A stretch of DNA of 21,227 bases, taken from assembly GCA_910592005.1 (NCBI GenBank), contig CAJVPP010001278.1:1-21227 (forward strand), in the 5' to 3' direction. The notes beneath the pieces are model-generated. The model was not told the DNA's origin. It was given only the letters and a program-made list of their open reading frames with translations, and did not search any database. The DNA comes from Funneliformis mosseae (lineage: Eukaryota; Glomeromycota; Glomeromycetes; Glomerales; Glomeraceae). The number at the start of each line of letters is the position of its first letter. Within the stretch, counting starts at the first letter, position 1. Below, piece by piece: positions 1 to 8,545 of this stretch. The translations under genes and the position numbers were made by a program.

Positions 1-68
1 TTTACAGCATATTCTTTTATTGATATTATTTACTTTTACAATAAATCTTGTATTGCATGTAGACTTTC
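1..68 (+). repeat. Left arm of 68-bp terminal inverted repeat
   Basis: This is the exact reverse complement of 1906-1973. It may continue beyond the left edge of the window. On the inner side the match stops after position 68. Confidence 0.9.
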
Positions 69-334
69 AAATATGTGATATTATTTAGCAAAGAAGAAAC
101 ATGTAATGTCAAATTATGAGATACTGAATTTTATCTAGAAAGCCATAATTGTATAATACCAGTTCATCATATTTTAGATTAATTTATACTAATTAATTAT
201 TAAATTTTAACCTAACAAAATGCAAAAGAATATTTGGCTATTAATCTAATTAATAGAAAATACCATTTATAAAAATAAATTGAATGTTTTTAGCATTATT
301 TATTTCCTTCTGAATTTTATTTTATTTTAAAATA

Positions 335-560
335 TTTTAGTCTATTTTTGATATATATTAATCAGATGTAAATCAGATATCAATCAGCTATAAATAAAAT
401 GAATCAAATTTTAGTCAATTTTTGATGTATATCAATCAGATATAAATCAGATATCAATTAGCTATAAATAAGATAAATCGAATTTTAGCCAATTTTTGAT
501 GTATGTAAATCAGCAATAAGTATGCTAATCAGCTATAAATAAGATAGGTTGAATTTCAGC
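335..560. repeat. 74-bp imperfect tandem repeat, about three copies
   Basis: Units begin at 335, 409 and 483 with TTTTAG, followed by C/T-rich joining bases and ATTTTTGATRTAT. Each carries the short words AATCAGATAT and/or AATCAGCTATAAATAA. The spacing is 74 bp twice. A degenerate fourth unit begins near 554. The unit differs between copies by scattered substitutions, so the array is old compared with the flanking perfect TIRs. It encodes nothing. Confidence 0.75.
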
Positions 561-680
561 TGATTCTTGGCTAATTTCTAATATATACCAATTGGCTAGG
601 CCAATTTTTTGATAATTTGCTGAATTTAGGCTGAATTTAGGCAGATTTTCGCATATCTGATTTTTTGATTTTGACCAGTG
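335..680 (-). mobile_element. Possible CACTA-like element end with subterminal repeats
   Basis: Read on the minus strand from 680, the sequence begins CACTGGTCAAAATC and continues into a region full of short repeated words (AATCAG, CTGAATTTAGG twice at about 622-645, and a 17-nt palindrome at 590-606). CACTR termini followed by subterminal repeats are typical of CACTA/EnSpm transposons. Only one end is visible; no matching CACTGG start lies between 1 and 335. This is an inference from end motif and texture. It could equally be an unclassified repeat family. Confidence 0.3.
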
Positions 681-1905
681 TAAGTGAAATATTATTATTT
701 TCATTGAGATTATCTAAGTAATAACATAATGTAAAGTAAGCGAAATATATGATATGCTTCTAAGAAAGAAAAGGGAATACATCATATAATATAAGTTTCT
801 ATAAAATTTTATTTTATTTTCACATATATCTGTAAAAATTTTACAGCTATTTTTTTTACCTATATCACTATATTGCTAACTATAAGATTTTTATAATTCT
901 AAATTGAAATTAATTTATAATAAATTACAACCAAAATATGGTAAGCAGGAAAGGGAATATCATGAAGAACACCTGACAAATTTATTGCTAGCAAGCATAT
1001 TTAGCAGGAAATGTGAATATAGTGACGAAATCACAGAATATCTAAAGATTAAAGAAATTAGCTTTTTTTAGTGTCTTTTTAATTAGTGATGCAAAAATAA
1101 AAATTGATTTTCAGTTTTATCAAAGATAATACGAAAATACTTAGCAATTTCAGCAACTTTCACACTAAGCAAAAGACTGTTTAGTGATGCTAAAAATATT
1201 ATGATAGTTTGATATACTAGTCTTTACCTTCAACATTTAAACATCTTCTATTTTTAAAATATAATTAGAGTTTGATTGGGTCTATCTTTCTTGAAAAATA
1301 AATTTCAAATATAAAATATTGAATTATTTATAGTATTGTATTTTTTTTTTAGAAAATTTTACAAATGAATTTTTTGATCAAACTCCATTTAAATTTAAAA
1401 AATTTTATTTTAGTACAATTTAATAAACTACTTTTTTATGAATGCATAAAAATTTAATATTTTTTTTTAAACTAATAAGTTTTTAAATCTAAATATTTAT
1501 TGATCTGTACAGATATATCTGATTATATTGAAGTTAAAATGGATTTTAATTTAGTTAAGAAATTTGTCAAATGGTTATAATCTGTATAGATTAAAGGATT
1601 ACCAGTTTTGACTACTAGTTGTAATACTTTATATTAATTTACTATTAAGTTTGTCATTATGAGTTTGACTAATATATCTTAAATTCTAAGATGTGATAAA
1701 TTGCTAAGTTGATTCAAGTATAACGGATACCTGTAAGACTTAGAGAAAATCCTAAGGTTAAAACTCTAATATGTAGAATTAGCTGTCAGAATCTTTCAAC
1801 TTAGATGTTAAGATAAATGAAAATGAACCTAGTGACAATATATATTCAAAAAAAATATATTAACCTTTGTTTTTATTGCTAAACAAATATAAGAAAAATA
1901 TAAAA

Positions 1906-1973
1906 GAAAGTCTACATGCAATACAAGATTTATTGTAAAAGTAAATAATATCAATAAAAGAATATGCTGTAAA
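1906..1973 (-). repeat. Right arm of 68-bp terminal inverted repeat
   Basis: This is the exact reverse complement of 1-68 and ends ...ATATGCTGTAAA. Bases from 1974 onward would have to be compared with sequence left of the window to find the real outer end. Confidence 0.9.
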
Positions 1974-2864
1974 AATTAGGAAACTTACAATTTTGAGATT
2001 ACTAAGCATAAAACTAACTATATATCTTTCTGATAAATCTATATTTGAAAAGATATAAAGATTTCATTCTTTTTCAAAATAGATTTTTTAGGAGAATAAT
2101 TAAACCAATAAGACTAATCTTTTTCAAATTTAATGAGAAAAAAGGATATAAATTATGTAAGAATATATAAAATTCAGCCAATTTTCTGCAAAAATTTTTC
2201 AGAAAAAATAATATAAAATAAGATGTATATATGCAAAAAGAGATAGATTATAAAGTAAAATACTTACTATAGATTTTTGTATTAGAAAAATAATATATTT
2301 GTTATTACTCTTAGGTATCTTATTATTCTTACTAGTAGTTTCAGTAGAATTTCACATAATGATGTTAAGCAAACAATTATTATTTCTAATGGATTAATAA
2401 TTAATATGCTTTATGCTCAGATTTAATAGCAATTATCATCTTAATTTAGTAATATTTCATTTTTTTTATGTATTTCATCTTAAACCTGTAAGATACAGAG
2501 TTATGCAACCATCAGCTTTGATTTCTAAATATTTCAAAAGCAATTCTAGCATATGTGTTTATGATATTCTTGTATAAGAGGATTAGTTGTAAATTTTTAT
2601 ATTGAACCTATCATATAAAAGTGATATATTCACAATTTTTTATGTATCAGTTATTCCAGTAATATATTTTTTATAATAAAGTATCAATATATTTTTCATT
2701 AAAAATTACGTACAATAATGTAATAGTGAAAAGATTTAAATTATCTAACTTGCTTATATAACATAAAATCCCATTAGATTTTATTTCGCATTAGTATCAT
2801 CTGATGTAACACATTTTTTTATTTAATTTATCTGAGTTAAACTACCTATAAAAAGTATAACACC
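1974..2864. other. AT-rich intergenic DNA
   Basis: No ORF, RNA gene or strong repeat is recognised here. A weak imperfect hairpin lies at 2035-2086 (AAATCTATATTTGAAAAGA against its near complement). A TATAAAAAG box sits at 2847-2855, just before the ATG of the relic gene at 2865, and could be remains of its promoter. Confidence 0.5.
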
Positions 2865-4351
2865 ATGTTAAATATTGTAGATTCATTTACCTTTACTTTC
2901 TTTATAACCATTATTGAAAATGAGACTGTTTTGCTAACGGATAAAATAAAAAAATATAAAATAAATGAACTTATTGAATTTTTGTGTAAGAAGAAAAACT
3001 TGAGACTTGATGATGATGACTTGAAAATTATTTGTCAGTAAAAAATAATGGGCTGAGAGTTCTTCAAGATTGTCAAGTAAAAGATTTAATAAATAGTAAA
3101 TTGGAAATAGGAACAGCGTTAAGACTTGCTGACTTTGCTAAAGAGTATAAGGATAAAATTAAAAGTGTTCTTATCAATGAAACCTGCAGAAATTGATGAA
3201 CCTGTCAAATATAATATGATATATATACCAAATATGCTATATCTGTCAAATAGGACATATATATTGTTTATATTGTTTTTATTATATATATCATTATTAT
3301 TATTTATTTTATATTTAACATAATTAGTATATCTGTTAGCTTGTTATTATTATCAATAGTATCATTACTGTTATAGATTTTCTTTAATTGTAATTTTATT
3401 GGAAAAAGAACAGATTTCAACATTATATTCAATATACATTTAATAATAATAATAAACAACATAATATTATAATTTTATTCTTATTAACTAAACGAACTCC
3501 CTAACTAACATCATGTCAAGTTAATTGGATTTAAGTCATAGCTATTCCAAGGTGAACTTGGAGAAGGTATTGCAAGAAGATTATAAAATCTCGAGTGGGA
3601 ATATTACTCTCATTCTACAGTTCAAACCAGTTACCCGTCTGGTCGATGAAAAGCTCCAAAATTTAAGCTCTGCATTGACGATATCCTTCATAGGATAAGG
3701 AATATAGGTCCAGTTGTAGATAGTAACGAGGCTATGCATTGTAAGTATATTTTTACAATCCTTCACATTGCGGTGAGTCTTCTCGAAGGTTTGGTAATCA
3801 CTCTCCAGATGAAAATAACTGGCGAAATAAACTATGCAATCAAAATAAATCTTAGACGATTTACTCAAAGAAATAATTTGTATTACCGAGGGTAAACAGA
3901 ATCAAGCAACTATAGGTATCTGCTAAAACTTATTGCAATGTCGAAATGTATGTGATGTGGGTAATATTTTTACTTTATTTGTTCTTCTTAGAGGCTAATT
4001 ATTTGAAATTGTTAACTTCATACTCATTTCTAGATGAACTTAGATATGCTCTGAAGAAAGAGAAAGGCTGATGAAGCGTTCGATCCTGACCATGACTACG
4101 TCTATGGTATAGTCAGTACTGGAACCGACTGGTACTTCATTCTTCACAGTACTGATGGCATCTATAGTACGAACAGGACTGAATACTGAATTTCACTAAT
4201 AGAAGACGCTCTCAAAAATGATATAGAATTGTGTAAGAGTGTAAAGAGGGTTTTAAAAGTGATTATAGGATTATTAAAGGATAGAGCAGTAGGTAGTGAT
4301 GAACCTTCGACTAAGAAACGTCGTGTAAAAGAGATAGTCAAGAAAAAATAA
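2865..4351 (+). pseudogene. Decayed SAM-domain / PD-(D/E)XK-like nuclease family gene
   Basis: A gene can be followed in pieces across shifted frames. Positions 2865-3041 open with ATG and reach a SAM-like half with INELIEFL and LDDDDLKII. After a frameshift near an A5 run at 3041, the second half reads GTALRLADFAKEYKD (to 3196). Pieces then continue with NLEKVLQEDYKI (about 3560), DILHRIRNIGPVVDSNEAM (about 3677-3740), EIICITEGKQNQ (3870-3905) and RKRKADEAFDPDHDYVYGIV to KKRRVKEIVKKK, stop at 4349-4351. In-frame stops occur at 3924, 4052 and 4187. About 350 bp of AT-rich DNA (roughly 3170-3530) interrupts the join between SAM domain and linker. From memory, this order matches an expanded Rhizophagus family with an N-terminal SAM domain and a C-terminal domain thought to resemble restriction-like nucleases. 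That assignment was not checked by search. No intact product is possible. Confidence 0.75.
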
Positions 4352-4450
4352 TCGGCCGTAGGCGCTTCGCATGTATATTAGCATAAACGTGTTGTATTGC
4401 AGGTTACGTTCTGAATTGTATTTATTTTTTCATATATTAATAAAATTTTT

Positions 4451-4578
4451 TTCTTGGCATTTTTCTGGGACATAATGTCTCAGAAATTTCTTGGCAAAAG
4501 TGATCGGATGATTTCGAAAATTCGAATGAGTTCAGATAAACCGTTCCCTCGGGGAACGATCAGAATTATGTCATAATT
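4451..4578. repeat. Cluster of three short palindromes with flanking direct repeats
   Basis: Three dyads lie within 130 bp. Positions 4464-4484 are a 21-nt near-perfect palindrome (TCTGGGACAT-A-ATGTCTCAGA, one mismatch), flanked on both sides by the direct repeat TTCTTGGCA (4451-4459 and 4488-4496). Positions 4542-4558 form a GC-rich hairpin, CGTTCCC-TCG-GGGAACG. Positions 4564-4578 are AATTATG-T-CATAATT. The region is less AT-rich than its surroundings. It follows the relic gene by about 100 bp and could be a transposon end or structured repeat. Confidence 0.6.
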
Positions 4579-5036
4579 ATGTTTTTACATGTATGCATAG
4601 AATGTCGCATGATACAGATTAGTCCTCAACGCAACAACGTAATAAAAAATTTTTTTTACACGATGATGCATTGGTACGAGTTCGTGGCCATTTTTAATCA
4701 CAGAAGGAAAGCAATAAATCTTCTATACAAATGATAATATAAGGTTGGCTTTAGCCCCGCCACAATAACAAGTTTCTATTAGCACCAAGGAAAGGGAAAA
4801 GGGTAGTTAATTTTGCAGATAATAATGGTAATAGTAGTTATTGGAGATAGTAATGCAAATTAACATTGCGCATTACATAATACAGTACGTTCAAGAATTT
4901 TTGATTAATTTTTTTTTTTTAATGATTATTTTTATAAAAACTATTTTGACAAAAAATTAAAATTACATATTATTATTGTCTCAAAATGTAAAAAATGCAC
5001 TTGAAAAAGAAATAAAATAAAAATAATATATGTATA
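4579..5036. other. Intergenic region, 3' flank of the minus-strand gene
   Basis: No coding potential is recognised. The part next to 5036 is AT-rich and would hold the 3' UTR of the minus-strand gene. I see no clear AATAAA on the minus strand, so a variant polyadenylation signal is probably used. Confidence 0.4.
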
Positions 5037-8000
5037 TTAATTTATCATTTCTTGAAAACTAGATTTTGAATTCTTTTTCTCAAGATTTTTTGCTGCTTTA
5101 ACATCTAATTGATCATCTTTTATGTCGATTTTATGTTCATCGTCATTGATTTTACCTACAGAGGGTTTGGGAAATGGGTCAAGTCCACCAAAACCTTCAT
5201 CTTTCCCTTTCAATTCAAGTTCTTCTTTATTACGAAGTCGGTTAATTGCTTGATACAATCTTCCAATGATATTTATTGTCAAATTTAAACTAGATGAAAT
5301 AAGCGTAAGAAGTGGAATAATATCGTAATTTACGGTGTTTCGCTGATAGAAAACCTATATATATACATATATTTATATTTGTTAAAAAAATCATTAATTA
5401 TGTTCGAACATGTAAAATTATAATGAAATATTCTCTTACCTGAATGAATACTTGAGGAATATCTTCAAGGAAAACGCTTAAACAAGCACCCCAGAATATT
5501 TTTGATTTTGCTTCATTAGAGAATGGAGCTCGAAAAAATGAGAATCCAGCCATATTTGACTGAAGAATTGTCAAAGCCTCAATATCTGCACCAGCTAATA
5601 AAGTGAATATAGATGCAACCTTTCCATGTTGAGAAAACCATTTAAAGAACTCTTGATTTGTATTTTCATTTGTTATAATTAAAAAGGCTAAAACAGTGTT
5701 CAATCCGATAGGAACCGTTAAAAAGATCACACTTGGAATATAAAGCCAGTCAACATCTCGAGCGTTGTTGCTGACAAAAAGAATATCCATGAGCAAATCG
5801 AAAATTATAAGACCAAGTTGTAAGATAGCCATATTTTGACCCTTTTTTTCTCTTCGTTGTGCCAACAAGAAAAGCATAATTAAAGTTCCCAAAGCAATAA
5901 ACACCATGACGATCTTCGTTTTATATTTATTCCATAGGTTTTCTAGAATTATTCATTTTAAAAAAAAAAAATTATTTTTAAATATTTTTTTTTTTTTTTG
6001 AAAGAAATAATCATTAAAAATTTTAAGAACTTACGCGTTGTTCGTAACCCATAAGTAGCATCTAAATAACGAGTTGTTTTGCCCAATGAAATTGGTGATA
6101 CTTCTTTATTTAAGATCATTGTATCTAAATCTTTAATAATTGATTCAACACTCTTTTCACTTTTATCCTTTGTTTGAATAATGTCCAACGATATTAAATA
6201 TTGTTTTTCCGGTGAAATGGTAATATCTGCTTGGAATCGACCGCTGGATTTCAAACGTGAAGGAGGTATTGTTAACATTGTGGAGATTTCATTCACTAGA
6301 TTATTAAAGAATTGGGCCTGCCCTTCCGCACTAAGTTGATCGAAATAAGTTGTTCCATCGACCGTTAAACGTAACACTCCTGATGTGGAACCTACGACGC
6401 GAAATAAAAAACGAGTTAGATTAATTTGTAATTGGTGGTTTATGATTTGTTGTGGGTAGTTCACGTACCTGCAAACCTTACTTCGCTAGGCTCTATAAAT
6501 TCATCATGCAAAGTAAATCAATGAATAAATAATCAATACATAATAATAATGAAAAAAAAAAAGAGTAAAACCTAGGCAATTTACCTGTTGAAAATGTCCA
6601 AATTTTATCGCGTAAACCTATAAGAGGTTCTTTAAATGCATTACTCTTTACAAAATTATTATCCATGGTAACATAAAAAGTGCTGCCACCATGGCTAAAT
6701 GTGCTTTCTATAATGTTAATAGTTACAACATGACCATCTTCACTTATTTGACAATATTTAGGATTTGTTCCAGAGACAAATTGTTTAAGAACTTCTTGTC
6801 CGCCGTCATTTATTTGATAAATTGAAACTTTACCATCCGAAAGATCCACAGCATCGTAATAAGTGATGGAAATTTGTTTTAAAGATGATGATATCGTTGA
6901 CTGAATTGGTGGTTCCGTAGTATCAATATGTACGTTAGAATAACCGTGATCTTTGTCCCCAATGAATCTTGGAAGGTCGGTGAAAATTAAGGACCAAGTA
7001 TCCTTTACTTCTTGTTGAGCAAAGTATAACGTATTATTAGGTAAAATTTTGTAAGTTCCCGCGACATTAGTGACGGAGGGCTCATCTAATTTCCAAGGGA
7101 TTCCATTCGTTTCATCTTCATCAAAGACGTAAGCATACATTACCAAACCAGTTGGTTGAGTTTTTAAGTGGGAAACTAAAACATATCCCCCGTACGGTAA
7201 AGAAGATACTACCCACTCCGTTACTTTTACATTGATATTGGTTGGTAATGCACGAGATATTGATGTAAAGCTCGTGACAGATCCGGAGGACAGGAAAGTA
7301 ATTTTTAAATAATATAAATCAGACTTGGTTGGGTTGGTTGCGTCACCAAGATTTTGTTGTACGGTTAATGTGCAAACATGACCGACACCGACAAACGCGA
7401 TATCGCACTTGAGCGCAGTAAATAATAAGTTGGCCAATGGAACTTGATATAAGAGGGATGGGGAATTGATTGATTTTTGTCCATATGCTAATGAAAGAGC
7501 GAACAGTCCACCTCGAGGTAATAAAGGGTCAGCATTATTAACAGTATCGGATGAATTGGCAAATACGATAGCGTAACCCTCATCAACGGTAGCGATTGTC
7601 GCAAATTGCGCACTTTTGAAAATTGGAAGTTTGATAACTCCTCCGGATAATTGGATGAGCTCTTTATTCTCTCCTCTAAATCGGTTTAAGAAAATAAGTA
7701 AATAAATAAAAAAAAAAAGTAAACAAGTAAGTTTAAATGAATTATGAAAATATATTACATTGAATATTGCTGCCATTCACAATCATTAGTCTCTCTTAAC
7801 GCGGCCAAACGTAAAAATCCTTTTGCTCGGTTAATGTTTACCGTGACAGCGCTTAAACCTGGAACCACAGTTCTGGTATTTGCATCTATAAAAGATAATC
7901 CCAAAAACTTTGGCCTAAGGTGGTAATAATAATAATAAGACGACAATACTTTTTAATAACGACAAAAAAAAAAAAAAAAAAGATTTTAGAAATATATGTA

Positions 8001-8545
8001 AGGACCCCCTTGCAATGGAACTGCGGTTCTTTTGTAAAGGGTCACATACATGATACAAATTTAAATAATACGAACTCATAAGTTTGTCCTTGCCAATCAA
8101 TGATCATTCCCCATTCTTCCCAAGTCTCGGGTTTTGACGGATCGGTAGCGTTATAATATCGTAGTAGCAAATAACCGGGTTTTAATGCACTGATATTTAT
8201 TGGATCAAAATTGTCTGGTTTTGCGGCGACAATACAATAATTCAGAGGAGGAATGTTTAATTCCATGTCCAATTCGGTTAATGTGCCGTTAGGATAAAGG
8301 ATACGCAACATTAATTTTTGTATTAGGCAAGTCCTATCGGGCAGTTTGACGCTGGTATCTCTACGAATTATGCGAAAAACTGCGGTTCCGTCTTCATACA
8401 CTATACTACTCCATACTCGAGGTGGTGAAGGATATGATATTGATTCTTCATGTACAAATGTTGTGTAAGATTCTACTGGTATTATGAATAAAACTGCCAC
8501 GAGACACACTATTCCCGCGATAATAAATGATTTCAATCGTTTCAT
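5037..8545 (-). CDS. Large secreted/multi-pass surface protein with Ig-like domain, seven exons
   Basis: Model: complement of exons 8050-8545, 7759-7885, 6585-7675, 6469-6492, 6035-6391, 5440-5942 and 5037-5354; 2916 nt, 971 aa, all phases consistent. The start MKRLKSF opens a signal peptide (about 1-26, ending IPVES). Residues 27-459 are beta-rich with five N-glycosylation sequons and six cysteines. Residues 460-571 look like an SbsA/Big-type Ig-like domain, ending DKIWTFST. Residues 580-698 form an alpha/beta juxtamembrane domain that could be SEA-like. Hydrophobic spans follow at about 709-727, 737-756, 766-788, 807-825, 847-868 (with EDIPQ at 858-862) and 878-896, then a charged cytoplasmic tail. 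The whole resembles an expanded family of Glomeromycotina surface proteins of unknown function; a receptor or cell-wall/host contact role is only inferred. Intron 1 is uncertain: a 7915-8075 intron (GTTCGT donor) gives 972 aa and keeps PKFLGLSFID. Confidence 0.8.
6469..6492 (-). other. 24-nt micro-exon of the surface-protein gene
   Basis: The minus strand reads TTTATAG, then 24 nt, then GTACGT. The exon enters and leaves in phase 1 and encodes EPSEVRFA between the Ig-like domain (ending WTFST) and the juxtamembrane domain (starting GSTSGVLRL). Removing it also keeps frame, so it could be a cassette. Confidence 0.75.

Larger units (their letters stand above)
1..1973. mobile_element. Non-autonomous TIR element (possibly starting left of the window)
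   Basis: The first 68 bases are the exact reverse complement of 1906-1973, so the two ends form a perfect terminal inverted repeat starting TTTACAGCATATTC. The roughly 1.8 kb between them is AT-rich and holds no ORF of 60 codons or more on either strand, so no transposase is present. This is the form of a non-autonomous cut-and-paste DNA transposon or large MITE. Perfect identity of the arms suggests recent activity or gene conversion. The left arm touches the window edge, so the true terminus and the target-site duplication cannot be seen. The interior contains a 74-bp tandem array and what looks like the end of another element, so it may be composite. The superfamily is not assigned. Confidence 0.7.

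Noticed and set aside
335..560. 74-bp array as a CRISPR array
   Set aside because: The whole unit repeats, without constant repeats separated by unique spacers, and the DNA is eukaryotic.
1267..1386. Inverted GAGTTTGAT / ATCAAACTC pair as a MITE
   Set aside because: Only about nine bases match and there is no target duplication; chance is sufficient.
3581..3868. 95-codon minus-strand ORF over the relic
   Set aside because: The plus strand carries the family-like blocks here; the minus ORF is the antisense shadow.
5958..6464. 168-codon minus-strand ORF as a stand-alone gene
   Set aside because: Its ends run into introns (a lysine/phenylalanine run at the end); only 6035-6391 is exon.
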